The notes beneath the pieces are model-generated. The model did not search any database, was not told where the DNA came from, and was given only the letters and a program-made list of their open reading frames with translations. Of a DNA stretch of 21,014 nt, positions 1 to 8,547 are shown one piece after another. The translations under genes and the position numbers were made by a program. The DNA lies in assembly GCA_048883105.1 (NCBI GenBank), contig JBHLQY010000038.1, positions 1 through 21,014 of the forward strand, written 5' to 3'. The stretch is from LW40-45 sp048883105. GTDB taxonomy: Archaea > Asgardarchaeota > Lokiarchaeia > Sigyniarchaeales > SOKP01. The stretch's first letter is position 1, and the number at the start of each line of letters is the position of its first letter.

Positions 1-93
1 TTTAATGGGGCTCATATTGTTCGAACTCATGATATCAATAATCAACTCTTAGAAATCACTAAGATTGCAGAGGAGATTAGAAGAAATAAATAG
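1..93 (+). CDS. C-terminal end of probable dihydropteroate synthase (partial)
   Basis: The first 30 codons in frame 1 run open from the window edge to a TAG stop. They encode FNGAHIVRTHDI followed by a short amphipathic helix ending in EEIRRNK. The G-A-x-I-V-R-x-H-D pattern just before a final helix is the usual C-terminus of dihydropteroate synthase (pterin-binding TIM barrel), where the Arg and His help bind the sulfate/pterin pyrophosphate. In archaea this family is linked to folate or tetrahydromethanopterin-type cofactor synthesis. The 5' part is missing, so the call rests on one motif; other pterin-binding enzymes remain possible. A T7 tract follows 9 bases after the stop. Confidence 0.6.
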   Translation, partial: FNGAHIVRTHDINNQLLEITKIAEEIRRNK

Positions 94-102
94 ATCTTAA
101 TG

Positions 103-109
103 TTTTTTT
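103..109 (+). terminator. Oligo-T terminator after the dihydropteroate synthase gene
   Basis: Seven consecutive T residues begin 9 bases after the stop at 91-93. No stem-loop precedes them. Archaeal RNA polymerase terminates at U-rich tracts without a hairpin, so this is a plausible terminator. The same spacing is seen after gyrB. Confidence 0.45.
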
Positions 110-343
110 CGATTTAGTAAAGTCTTAAAATCTGGATTCCTAATTAAAATTCTGTGAAAATTGAAATGTATTTCTGAAAATATTAGAGAATATATATGAT
201 CTAATTAACAGAATCTATCATTTCTATGTTCTCCCTTTCTTGATTGATGGAAAACTGTACAAACATTAATAAATCAGTAAAACATATATATATTATTGTA
301 AATCTGTAAAATTTCACTGAAATACGAATTATTTTACGTTTAC

Positions 344-351
344 TATTTAAA
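344..351 (+). promoter_or_regulatory. TATA box of gyrB
   Basis: TATTTAAA lies 27 bases before the gyrB ATG and no Shine-Dalgarno sequence lies between. In archaea transcription starts about 25 bases downstream of the TATA box, so the mRNA would be leaderless or nearly so. The rest of the 285-base gap (94-378) is AT-rich and shows only the upstream T-tract and no ORF I would accept. Confidence 0.5.
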
Positions 352-378
352 AGTATTATAGATAAGAATGGATTTCTT

Positions 379-2388
379 ATGCCCGAAAATAACAATTCAT
401 ATGAAGCAGAAGATATCCAAGTGCTTAAAGGATTGGAGGGCGTAAGAAGACGACCAGCAATGTATATAGGGGACACAGGAAAGAAAGGTCTCCATCATTT
501 AGTTTTTGAAGTACTTGATAATTCTGTAGATGAGGCATTAGCTGGATTTGCTGATAATATAAGAATTACGTTTAATACGGATAATTCAGTTAAGATTTTT
601 GATAACGGAAGGGGAATCCCTATAGATAACCATCCTGAGTTTGATAAGCCTGCCGTTGAGGTAATAATGGAATATCTACATTCAGGTGGTAAATTCAATA
701 ATAAAAGTTATAAAATCTCAGGAGGTTTACATGGCGTAGGTCTTTCAGTTGTAAATGCACTAACATCTATGATGATAGTAGAAATAAATCGAGACGGAAT
801 TTATTATAAACAAAAATTTTCTAGAGGGAAAAAAAGTTCTCCCCCAGAGATTATTAAAACTGGCAATGTAAAAAGTGGTACTGCAATTACCATTTATCCC
901 GATCGTGAAATTTTTGAATTTGATTTGAATGAGCCTATTTTTAACATTCATACGATTGCATCTCGAATTCGTGAACTTGCCTTTCTCACTCCTCAAGCTA
1001 AATTTGAAATTCATGATAAAATTACTGAAGAGGACGAAGAATTTTACTACAAGGGTGGAATTAAGGAATTCATTTCATATCTAAATAAGGACAAACAACC
1101 ACTCCATGATGATATTATATTTATCTCTGACTCTTCTGACTCAAATGGTTCAAAAGTGTATATAGATGTAGCTATGCAATATAATCAGGGATATCAACCT
1201 ACTATCTTTACATATGCCAATACTATAAACACTATAGAAGGTGGCACACATCTTACCGGATTTAAGTCTGCTCTTACAAGAACTATGAATTCATATATAG
1301 AAAACAATATGGAAAAAAAATATAAAGAACATGTTTTGAGTGGAAGCGATACAAGAGAAGGATTATCCGCGATTATATCGGTAAAGCTTCCTGAGCCTCA
1401 ATTTGAAAGTCAGACGAAAATAAAGTTAGGAAATCCTGAGGTACGACAAATCATTAGTCAAGTAGTTACAGATAAATTAACGCAATATTTAGAAGAGAAT
1501 CCTCTAACAGCTAAAAAAATCATTTTAAAAACCATTAACGCTAAAAGGGCTCGAGAAGCTGCTCAAAAAGCAAGAATACTAATTCGACGAAAATCGGCCT
1601 TAGATAATGCAAGAATGCCTGGAAAATTAGCTGATTGTTCTTCAAATAATCCGGAACTATGTGAATTATTTATAGTCGAAGGTGATTCTGCGGGAGGATC
1701 AGCAAAACAAGGAAGAGATAGAAATTACCAGGCGATATTACCTCTTAGAGGTAAAATTCTCAATGTCGAAAAAGCAAGGATGGATAAAATCTTACAAAAT
1801 AATGAGATTCAAGCAATGATTAAAGCATTGGGAGTGGGAATTCAAGGAATTCACGAAGTTAATGGTTCTAGTGAGGATGATGATATTATTGAGGAGAGTG
1901 AAAGTGATTTCAATCTGAAAAATTTAAGATATCATAAGGTCATATTATTCTGTGATGCAGATGTCGATGGCCACCATATCGAGACTTTATTGCTTACATT
2001 CTTCTTTAGATATATGCGACCCCTTATTGAAGCTGGGCATTTATACATGGCGGTCCCTCCTTTATATAAAGTATCATATCGTAAATCTAAAGAATATGTA
2101 TATTCTGATATAGAGAAAGAAGAAAAAATTAACGAATTAATAAAAAAATTTGAATTAAAGAATTCCGATTCAATCAAAATTCAAAGATATAAAGGATTAG
2201 GTGAAATGAATCCTGAAGAATTATATGACACTACAATGAATCGGGAAACTAGGATCTTAAAAAAAGTTTCATATGAGGATTATTTGGAAAATGATCTAAT
2301 TTTTACAAAATTAATGGGTAAAGAGGTTAAAGCTCGTAAGAAATTTATAATCCAACATTATGATAAAGTTGATATGTTAGATATTTGA
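379..2388 (+). CDS. gyrB: DNA gyrase subunit B
   Basis: ATPase subunit of type IIA topoisomerase; with GyrA it introduces negative supercoils using ATP. The 669-residue product has all domains in order. The GHKL ATPase carries Glu44 in FEVLDNSVDEA, DNGRGIP at 75-80 and the ATP-lid glycines GGLHGVG at 115-121. The transducer holds the QTK loop at 345-347. The TOPRIM domain has EGDSAGG at 434-440 and DADVDG at 526-531 for metal binding, followed by QRYKGLGEM around 602-610. The length is that of short GyrB proteins, without the large insertion seen in gammaproteobacteria. The residue after DADVDG is His, where E. coli has Ser. An acidic stretch (about 499-510, SEDDDIIEESES) sits inside TOPRIM. 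The ATG was chosen because it follows a TATA box at the right distance. gyrA lies 50 bases downstream. Gyrase in archaea is generally regarded as acquired from bacteria. Confidence 0.97.
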   Translation: MPENNNSYEAEDIQVLKGLEGVRRRPAMYIGDTGKKGLHHLVFEVLDNSVDEALAGFADNIRITFNTDNSVKIFDNGRGIPIDNHPEFDKPAVEVIMEYLHSGGKFNNKSYKISGGLHGVGLSVVNALTSMMIVEINRDGIYYKQKFSRGKKSSPPEIIKTGNVKSGTAITIYPDREIFEFDLNEPIFNIHTIASRIRELAFLTPQAKFEIHDKITEEDEEFYYKGGIKEFISYLNKDKQPLHDDIIFISDSSDSNGSKVYIDVAMQYNQGYQPTIFTYANTINTIEGGTHLTGFKSALTRTMNSYIENNMEKKYKEHVLSGSDTREGLSAIISVKLPEPQFESQTKIKLGNPEVRQIISQVVTDKLTQYLEENPLTAKKIILKTINAKRAREAAQKARILIRRKSALDNARMPGKLADCSSNNPELCELFIVEGDSAGGSAKQGRDRNYQAILPLRGKILNVEKARMDKILQNNEIQAMIKALGVGIQGIHEVNGSSEDDDIIEESESDFNLKNLRYHKVILFCDADVDGHHIETLLLTFFFRYMRPLIEAGHLYMAVPPLYKVSYRKSKEYVYSDIEKEEKINELIKKFELKNSDSIKIQRYKGLGEMNPEELYDTTMNRETRILKKVSYEDYLENDLIFTKLMGKEVKARKKFIIQHYDKVDMLDI

Positions 2389-2397
2389 TTTTATAAG

Positions 2398-2404
2398 TTT
2401 TTTT
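2398..2404 (+). terminator. T7 tract between gyrB and gyrA
   Basis: Seven T residues lie 9 bases after the gyrB stop. By archaeal rules this could terminate a fraction of gyrB transcripts, or attenuate read-through into gyrA. No hairpin is visible. Confidence 0.35.
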
Positions 2405-2438
2405 CAATTTTAATTAAAAGCTAAAAAAGGTCTTAAAC

Positions 2439-4868
2439 TTGGTTATTGAAAGAATCAAAGATGTTTCTCTTAAAGATGAAATGCAAAGTAGTTATATAAA
2501 CTATGCAATGTCAGTCGTTGTTGGTAGAGCAATTCCAGATGTAAGAGATGGATTAAAACATGTTCATCGTAGATTAATTTATGCCATGGTTGATAATAAT
2601 TGGTTTTACAATAGCCCTCATGTAAAGTGTGCTAAAATCGTTGGTGAAACGTTAGGTAATTATCATCCTCATGGTGATGTTGCAGTGTATAATGCTCTTG
2701 TAAGATTGGCTCAAAATTTTTCTTTAAGATATCCTCTTATAGATTCTCAAGGAAATTTCGGATCAATTGATGGAGACCCTCCAGCAGCTTATAGATATAC
2801 AGAAGCACGACTCTCCCAAATAGCAAATGAATTGATTGAAGATATTAGAAAAGAAATCGTAGAATTTCAGGCGAATTTTGATGATACTAAAGTGGAACCA
2901 AAATTTTTACCTGCGAAGCTCCCGAATATTCTGATTAATGGTACTAAAGGAATCGCAGTTGGTATGGCTACATCAATGCCTCCTCATAATCTAATGGAAA
3001 TATGTCAAGGAATAATCTCAACTATCGATAATTCAGATATCTCCATTGAAGAACTTATGGAGGTAATAAAAGGACCAGATTTTCCGACTGGTGGTATTAT
3101 TTCTGATATTACAGGTATTTATAACGCTTATTCAACTGGATTAGGGAATGTTCCTATTAGGGGTAAAATTGAATCCGAAACTAAGGGTAAAAAAAATAAT
3201 TTAATAATTACTGAGATTCCTTATTTAGTGAATAAATCGTCTTTAATTGAAAATATTGCTAAGCTTATTAAGGATGGCATCTTAAAAGATGTCCGAGACT
3301 TAAGGGACGAGTCAGACAGAAAAGGAATGCGCATTATACTAGAATTAAAAAAAAAAGCACAACCAGTCATAATTAAAAATATCTTATTTAAACACACAAA
3401 GCTTCATACCAATTTTAATATAATTAATTTAGTTTTAATAAATGAAGCCAAACAACCAAAAATACTTAATTTAAAGGAAATAATAGAGGAATACATTAAT
3501 CATCGCCTTAATATTATCTATAAAAGGACAAATTTTGATTTAAAAAGAGCTCAGAGTAGATTACATATAGTTGAAGGTCTCTTAATCGCATTAAATAACA
3601 TAGACAAGGTTATTACTATTATTAAAAACGCTAAAGATACTGAAGAAGCAAAAATTGGGTTAATAAAAGCTTATGAATTCAGTGTTATTCAAGTAAAATC
3701 GATTCTAAACATGCCCCTTTCTAAATTAACTAGTTTGGAACAAAAAAAATTTGAAGACGAAAAAAAAGATTTAATTAAAAAAGTTAAAGAACTCCAGAAA
3801 ATCTTAGAGAGTAAACAAATACGTTTAAATATCATAAAAAATGAGTTAACTGAATTAAGCAAAAAATATGGGGATGAACGCCGAACGCAAATAGTTGAAC
3901 AAGAAGAAATTGGACAACTAGAAAAGAAAGATCTAATTAAAAAAGAGCCTACGATTGTTATTTTTACAAAGAATCATTATATTAAGAGGATCTCATTAGA
4001 AGAGTATCGTACTCAAAGAAGAGGCGGTCGCGGAAAAAAAGGTATGACTGTAAATGAAGAAGACTTTATAATGGATTTATTTGTCTGTTCTACCCACGAT
4101 ACTATTTTATTCTTTACTTCGAAAGGGAGAGTTTATACATTAAAAGCTTTTGAAATTCCTTTACAAAGGCGAACTGCTAAAGGAAAACCAATCGTAAATC
4201 TAATCAAAATAAAAGAAGATGAAGAGATTTCAGAAATGATTCCCATTAATAATTTTAATACTGGCGAAATGCTCATAATGGTTACTAAAAAAGGTATAGC
4301 AAAAAAAACACCGTTAAAACACTTCTCTAAAATAAAAAGAAGTGGAGTTAGAGCTCAAATAATAAGACAAGACGATAAATTAGTTAGCGTTAAAAAACTT
4401 TTGAACGAGCTCCAAGATATATTTATAGCAACCAAGAAAGGTTATGCGATTAGATTTGATGAGTCAGAATTAAGAAAACTTGGGAGAAATACAATGGGTG
4501 TTAAAGGTGCAGATTTAAGGGAGGGTGATGAAGTAATTGAAGGCCTTCTTGTTTCTGATGATGAAATTGTTTTAACTCTTACTGAAAACGGATATGGACA
4601 AAGAACATATATTAAGGAATATCGAAAAACGGGTAGAGGCGCAAAAGGAGTAATAAATATCACTCTCAATGAAGACGGAAACGATAATGTAATAGCAATA
4701 AAAATTGCTAAAGAAGATCTGTTGATTGGAAGCGAGCAGGGGCAAGTGATTAGATTACCTGTAGATTCTATAAGAATAACACACAGAAAAGCAAAGGGTG
4801 TAAAAGTTATTAACCTTTATGAGAACGATTCTGTATGCGCAATTGGAAAATGTGCCGAAGAAGATTAA
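2439..4868 (+). CDS. gyrA: DNA gyrase subunit A
   Basis: DNA-cleaving subunit of gyrase. The 809-residue product has the 5Y-CAP breakage-reunion domain first, with the catalytic Tyr120 in AAYRYTEARL. A long coiled-coil arm follows (about 360-485), then the C-terminal beta-pinwheel that wraps DNA. The pinwheel carries a perfect GyrA box, QRRGGRGKKG, at 526-535, which separates gyrase from topoisomerase IV and implies supercoiling activity. Translation starts at TTG: the reading frame matches the family N-terminus (ERIKDVSLKDEM), and AAAAAAGG ends 8 bases upstream as a ribosome-binding site. In the quinolone-determining loop, HPHGDVAVYN places Val81 and Asn85 where E. coli has Ser83 and Asp87. 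It shares orientation with gyrB and probably at least part of its transcription, though a T7 tract lies between them. Confidence 0.97.
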   Translation: MVIERIKDVSLKDEMQSSYINYAMSVVVGRAIPDVRDGLKHVHRRLIYAMVDNNWFYNSPHVKCAKIVGETLGNYHPHGDVAVYNALVRLAQNFSLRYPLIDSQGNFGSIDGDPPAAYRYTEARLSQIANELIEDIRKEIVEFQANFDDTKVEPKFLPAKLPNILINGTKGIAVGMATSMPPHNLMEICQGIISTIDNSDISIEELMEVIKGPDFPTGGIISDITGIYNAYSTGLGNVPIRGKIESETKGKKNNLIITEIPYLVNKSSLIENIAKLIKDGILKDVRDLRDESDRKGMRIILELKKKAQPVIIKNILFKHTKLHTNFNIINLVLINEAKQPKILNLKEIIEEYINHRLNIIYKRTNFDLKRAQSRLHIVEGLLIALNNIDKVITIIKNAKDTEEAKIGLIKAYEFSVIQVKSILNMPLSKLTSLEQKKFEDEKKDLIKKVKELQKILESKQIRLNIIKNELTELSKKYGDERRTQIVEQEEIGQLEKKDLIKKEPTIVIFTKNHYIKRISLEEYRTQRRGGRGKKGMTVNEEDFIMDLFVCSTHDTILFFTSKGRVYTLKAFEIPLQRRTAKGKPIVNLIKIKEDEEISEMIPINNFNTGEMLIMVTKKGIAKKTPLKHFSKIKRSGVRAQIIRQDDKLVSVKKLLNELQDIFIATKKGYAIRFDESELRKLGRNTMGVKGADLREGDEVIEGLLVSDDEIVLTLTENGYGQRTYIKEYRKTGRGAKGVINITLNEDGNDNVIAIKIAKEDLLIGSEQGQVIRLPVDSIRITHRKAKGVKVINLYENDSVCAIGKCAEED

Positions 4869-4916
4869 TACTAAAACGTTTTAAACCTAAATCTCTATTA
4901 ATAATAGTGGAAATTT

Positions 4917-5447
4917 ATGATACAGCCAAATAAAGACGAATTATTAATCGGATTAATATCTGATACACACATTCCTTCCCGACGTCAAGAAATTCCTGAG
5001 ATTATTATTGAAGATTTTAAAGAAAATCAAATTGACTATTTGTTTCATTTAGGTGATTATGAAAGATTTAAAGTATATCAATATCTTTTAAATACTTTTG
5101 GAAAGGATAAAGTAATCGGGATATTAGGCAATATGGACGATTATAAATTGAGAAAACTTCTACCCGAAAAACTCGAATTTGAACTATATGGACGCAAAAT
5201 CTTTATGACTCATGGTACGGGAGGTCCTAACATAATAATTAAGAGATTAAATAGGAATCACGATCTTTCGAAGTACAATATTATCATTTTTGGACACGTT
5301 CATCGTCCATATAATGAAGTCTGGAAAGATGGCAAATTGTATCTTAATCCTGGTACCCCAACTGATAAAACATTTACAGATATAAATTCTTACGGATACC
5401 TTAAAATTTCAAAAAACAAAGTGGAACCCAAAATTATTTATTTATAG
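4917..5447 (+). CDS. MJ0936/YfcE/Vps29-type metallophosphoesterase
   Basis: A 176-residue calcineurin-like phosphoesterase with the full dinuclear metal site: Asp16 and His18 (SDTH), Asp47 (LGD), Asn72 (GNMD), His99 (THG), and His127 and His129 (GHVHRP). The size and the closing NPGT segment fit the MJ0936/YfcE subfamily, cytosolic enzymes that hydrolyse phosphodiesters in vitro. Their physiological substrate is uncertain. Eukaryotic Vps29 of retromer has the same fold, but its metal site is degenerate, whereas this one is complete, so an enzyme is more likely. It lies 48 bases after gyrA on the same strand. The palindrome AAAACGTTTT (4873-4882) runs into a TTTTAAA stretch about 30 bases before the ATG, which could be its own promoter. 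It converges with the GTPase gene. Confidence 0.85.
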   Translation: MIQPNKDELLIGLISDTHIPSRRQEIPEIIIEDFKENQIDYLFHLGDYERFKVYQYLLNTFGKDKVIGILGNMDDYKLRKLLPEKLEFELYGRKIFMTHGTGGPNIIIKRLNRNHDLSKYNIIIFGHVHRPYNEVWKDGKLYLNPGTPTDKTFTDINSYGYLKISKNKVEPKIIYL

Positions 5448-5457
5448 TAAAATAAAG

Positions 5458-5464
5458 AAAAAAA
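5458..5464 (-). terminator. Oligo-T terminator of the GTPase gene
   Basis: The plus strand has A7 here, giving T7 on the minus strand 8 bases after the GTPase stop codon. It lies in the 25-base gap between two convergent genes. On the plus strand there is no T tract here for the phosphoesterase gene. Confidence 0.45.
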
Positions 5465-5472
5465 TTTAACTT

Positions 5473-6093
5473 TTAAGCAGCACTTTCCATTGATTTACCG
5501 GAAAGTTTCTTATAATGGTTTAATACTGCTTGTCGTGCTGCATATACGAAGGCTCGCTTCACGTTTATTCCCGTAATTGCTATTGTCTCGTAGATGAGAC
5601 AGTGTGTGAGCTTAGCTGTATCTAAAACAGTTCTAATCTTAGCTATCTCCACGAGATCTTCTAAATCACGTTTATTAGCTAATAAAACTAATGGTACTTC
5701 AGGAGTAGGGTCATCTGGACTTGGAGGGATTAATTTATTTCCATAAAACTTTAATAATTCTTTCAAGCTCCATATATTTTCCCCCCATTGGTCTATTAAG
5801 GAATCCCATGTAAAGATTACAGCATCAGTACCTTTTAAAACGGTCTGTCTTTGGAATTTATGTCTACGCTGACCAGCAACAGTATAAACTTGAAAAACTA
5901 CATTTGAAACTCTTGCTACGACACGATCAAAGAATAAAGTTCGGCCTGTCGGATCTTGTATTTGTTGCATATCACCTGATGCTAAACCTTCTCGATTGTA
6001 GACCCATTCTAGGGCTGTAGTCTTACCTCCGAGGCTTGGCCCGTAAAAACAAATTTTGAAAACAAGCGTTCCATCCCCACGACGTGATGGCAT
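5473..6093 (-). CDS. MglA/Arf-like small GTPase
   Basis: A 206-residue Ras-superfamily G domain. Visible motifs: P-loop GPSLGGKT at 18-25; DPTGRTLFFDR at 47-57 as the switch I region; TVAGQ at 71-75 as G3; NKRD at 140-143 as G4; and AITG at 172-175 as G5. The G3 Asp of Ras (DxxGQ) is Thr71, and GRTLFFD precedes it. Both are hallmarks of the MglA group, a polarity switch in bacteria and abundant in Asgard archaea. Gln75 is kept. There is no C-terminal Cys or CaaX box, so lipid anchoring is not evident. The start has a GAGGT ribosome-binding site at 6104-6108, 10 bases upstream. A 14-base perfect palindrome (6115-6128, ATTTTTCGAAAAAT) lies just upstream. Bacterial MglA works with the Roadblock protein MglB, and a Roadblock gene is present at 16784-17173. 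Confidence 0.92.
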   Translation of the reverse strand: MPSRRGDGTLVFKICFYGPSLGGKTTALEWVYNREGLASGDMQQIQDPTGRTLFFDRVVARVSNVVFQVYTVAGQRRHKFQRQTVLKGTDAVIFTWDSLIDQWGENIWSLKELLKFYGNKLIPPSPDDPTPEVPLVLLANKRDLEDLVEIAKIRTVLDTAKLTHCLIYETIAITGINVKRAFVYAARQAVLNHYKKLSGKSMESAA

Positions 6094-6114
6094 TTAAATA
6101 AGAACCTCAAATTT

Positions 6115-6128
6115 ATTTTTCGAAAAAT
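6115..6128. promoter_or_regulatory. 14-base palindrome upstream of the GTPase gene
   Basis: ATTTTTCGAAAAAT is a perfect inverted repeat 22-35 bases before the GTPase start codon, overlapping where the core promoter should be. It could be an operator for a dimeric regulator. In DNA this AT-rich, chance is a real alternative. Confidence 0.25.
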
Positions 6129-6150
6129 ATTTTTTCTCTAATATTAAATC

Positions 6151-6192
6151 AAAAAAACTCATGGAATTTAAAAATTTGCTAAAGCAAAAAAA
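6151..6192 (-). terminator. Two T7 tracts after the methyltransferase gene
   Basis: The plus strand carries A7 at 6186-6192 and again at 6151-6157, each flanked by C and CT. On the minus strand these are two successive T7 tracts starting 16 and 51 bases after the methyltransferase stop. Tandem U-tracts are a common archaeal terminator arrangement, and these would separate this gene from the GTPase gene. Confidence 0.4.
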
Positions 6193-6208
6193 CTAAAGAC
6201 AAATTTTT

Positions 6209-8413
6209 TTAATAGTTAAAAACAATTTGATCTACAATATCGTTTAGCACATTTAATTTTTGAGTAATAAATATTTTTACTTTTTCTGTATTTATATCGG
6301 GATTTTTCATAAAAAGATCTTTAACAATAGATTCGCACTTAATTGCTTTTCTAGCTAATATTTTGTGAGAATCGTTTGTTTCATCATATAGAGGTATTGG
6401 AAATGAGAATGGTCTTTTATGAATGTGTCTAGAACTCTTTATGAGTTTGATATTTTTAGATAAAATTGGCGTGTTAAGAATGGCACATAAATAATAAGCC
6501 TCTTCTTTAGAATCAGTGGAAAAGTAATAATTTTCGGAGCCAACAACAATTTTATTTTTTAAGTTGTTAATAACGGCTGCTTTTAGATTAGATCCACTAG
6601 CATTATAAACAATCATATAATTTTTATTATCAATCTGTTTGGATAATTTATTCCAATAATTTAAATTAGAGAATAACGTCTCAATGTTGCTTGTTTTTTT
6701 CTTTTTTGCTTGATATATATCGTTCATTTCGTTGTAAAAGTTCATTGCGTATGTATATTTGTTAAGATATTCAAAATTAAATATAAATTGATTATTAACG
6801 GGTAAGAAAACGTTTCGCTTACGTTTTAAAAGAAAAGGAATTAAATCTTTATTTAAAAACGTTTTATATTGAAAAAGTGCTTCAATTTTTTTATTTTGAA
6901 AATAATATTTCCAATTCTTTTTTGCTCTTGAATATATATCAGGATCGGTTGAGATTTCTAGATAATTATCGTCTTTTTTATCTATTTGAAAAAACACAAG
7001 AGTTCTTGGAACTAACGTTGCTCCTTGGAAGAATTTGTTTTTATATTGACTAACTGAGATTTTATTTAAAATTTTTAATTGATTTTCTGGAAGTATTAGT
7101 TTTACCCCTTTATTTTCGATTTTTAGACTCGAATAGTACGTTTCTTCATAAAACTCTAAATCATCGTTAAACACTTTAGCTTTAATTGGATATTTATCTT
7201 TTATAGAAATCTCATTATCCTTACCAATATACTCCGCTTTCAAACAGATATGATTTATATTGAAAAAATAATTAGTAGGAAAGTCCCAAATTTCTATATT
7301 ATTAAATAACGAAAATGATCGAAATTTATAACAATGATCCCCGTTTAAGACGCTTTTAGTAATTACAAAGAATATATTACCGCCAAATTTTAAGAATTTT
7401 GTTGATGTGTAAAAGAATAAAGTAGCTATTTCTATATGTGTGATGTATTGGCTAAGTGGTTTGATTCCGAATTCTTCTGCTAAATCACGAATTTTAATTT
7501 GATAATCTTTATCATTAATATCTTTATAAGTTAACCAAGGCGGGTTTCCGATTATCAAATCAAAAGAATTATATAAATTTTTTAAGTTTATAAACATCAA
7601 ATTTTCGTAAAGCTGAGGAAATAACGAATCCATTACGTAAACATTAATATTTGGGAGGATATCTTTCCGTGTGTCAAAATATTCTAAAAAAATTAAAAGA
7701 ATATTGATTTTTGCCGTCATAGTTGCTAAAGGATTAATATCAAACCCGAATACATTATTAATTGCTTCTTGTTTTAATTTATTTGGATTCTCAGAATTAA
7801 GTATTTTAACAATTATCTCAATTAAAAAATTTCCCGAACCGCAAGCTGGATCTAAAACTTTTAAACCAACATTATAGAAATCGTCTACCATTTTACGAAC
7901 GAGGTTAGAAGGAGTGTAAAATTCCCCTATTTTATGTCTAGTTATGGTGAAAAATATTTGCTGGTAAATATCAAGAAATAAATCTTCATAAGCCAAACTA
8001 GTAAATTCAATTATGCTATATATTTTTTCAAATAGCTTCTTGTTAAAATTTGTCCAATTATAGAAATAACCGAATTCAAACAGGTTGAATGCTTCAAGAT
8101 TGTTATTCTTACAATCATCGTAGCATTCTTCAAAATCTATATTTTGAATAAAAGAGAGTTTTATTATTATCAAGGATTTCAATAACAAGGCAAAATATGT
8201 ATGTTTTAAGAAAAGATCTGAGCTTAAAGACTCAGATTCACTAAAAATTTTCTTGAAAGTCTTATTCCATTGTTGAAATTTTGCTTCAAATTCTTTTTTC
8301 TTGGATAAGATTTTTTTTTCAAAATATTTTATTGATTCGTAGTAAAACTTCGAACTTAGACCAAAAAATTTAGCAATATCTTTACTATTTATAAATTTTT
8401 TATTACTAACCAT
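6209..8413 (-). CDS. N6-adenine DNA methyltransferase, Eco57I/type IIG-like
   Basis: A 734-residue gamma-class N6-adenine methyltransferase. GEFYTP at 163-168 is motif X and DPACGSGNF at 188-196 is the S-adenosylmethionine site. Asp225 in GFDINPLA is motif II, and NPPW at 290-293 is the catalytic motif IV. The N-terminal 150 residues are mostly helical. The C-terminal 350 are likely the target-recognition region, and the end (NVLNDIVDQIVFNY) resembles the closing helix of Eco57I-like enzymes. I see no PD-(D/E)xK or other nuclease motif, and the protein is shorter than typical fused type IIG restriction-modification enzymes. No restriction gene is adjacent, so an orphan methyltransferase is the simplest call. 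A recognition site cannot be read from sequence. A TATTTAAA box sits 27 bases before the ATG. Confidence 0.88.
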   Translation of the reverse strand: MVSNKKFINSKDIAKFFGLSSKFYYESIKYFEKKILSKKKEFEAKFQQWNKTFKKIFSESESLSSDLFLKHTYFALLLKSLIIIKLSFIQNIDFEECYDDCKNNNLEAFNLFEFGYFYNWTNFNKKLFEKIYSIIEFTSLAYEDLFLDIYQQIFFTITRHKIGEFYTPSNLVRKMVDDFYNVGLKVLDPACGSGNFLIEIIVKILNSENPNKLKQEAINNVFGFDINPLATMTAKINILLIFLEYFDTRKDILPNINVYVMDSLFPQLYENLMFINLKNLYNSFDLIIGNPPWLTYKDINDKDYQIKIRDLAEEFGIKPLSQYITHIEIATLFFYTSTKFLKFGGNIFFVITKSVLNGDHCYKFRSFSLFNNIEIWDFPTNYFFNINHICLKAEYIGKDNEISIKDKYPIKAKVFNDDLEFYEETYYSSLKIENKGVKLILPENQLKILNKISVSQYKNKFFQGATLVPRTLVFFQIDKKDDNYLEISTDPDIYSRAKKNWKYYFQNKKIEALFQYKTFLNKDLIPFLLKRKRNVFLPVNNQFIFNFEYLNKYTYAMNFYNEMNDIYQAKKKKTSNIETLFSNLNYWNKLSKQIDNKNYMIVYNASGSNLKAAVINNLKNKIVVGSENYYFSTDSKEEAYYLCAILNTPILSKNIKLIKSSRHIHKRPFSFPIPLYDETNDSHKILARKAIKCESIVKDLFMKNPDINTEKVKIFITQKLNVLNDIVDQIVFNY

Positions 8414-8440
8414 CCTATTTCAAAAATCCAATCCAAATAA

Positions 8441-8448
8441 TTTAAATA
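8441..8448 (-). promoter_or_regulatory. TATA box of the methyltransferase gene
   Basis: On the minus strand TATTTAAA lies 27 bases before the start codon, the same motif and spacing as for gyrB. No spaced Shine-Dalgarno sequence is present, so a leaderless or very short-leader mRNA is expected. Confidence 0.5.
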
Positions 8449-8547
8449 ATGGGTAAATCCCATCTAAATTTTTAAGATTGAAAAGAAGTGACTTAAAGTA
8501 ATTCTTTATTTTTCTTTTATTTATAACTTCAAAAATTATAAGGTTTG

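Noticed and set aside
4917..5447. A true Vps29 (retromer subunit) orthologue
   Set aside because: All metal ligands of the MJ0936/YfcE enzymes are present, whereas Vps29 has lost part of them. No retromer-like partner is nearby. The shared fold alone does not support the name.
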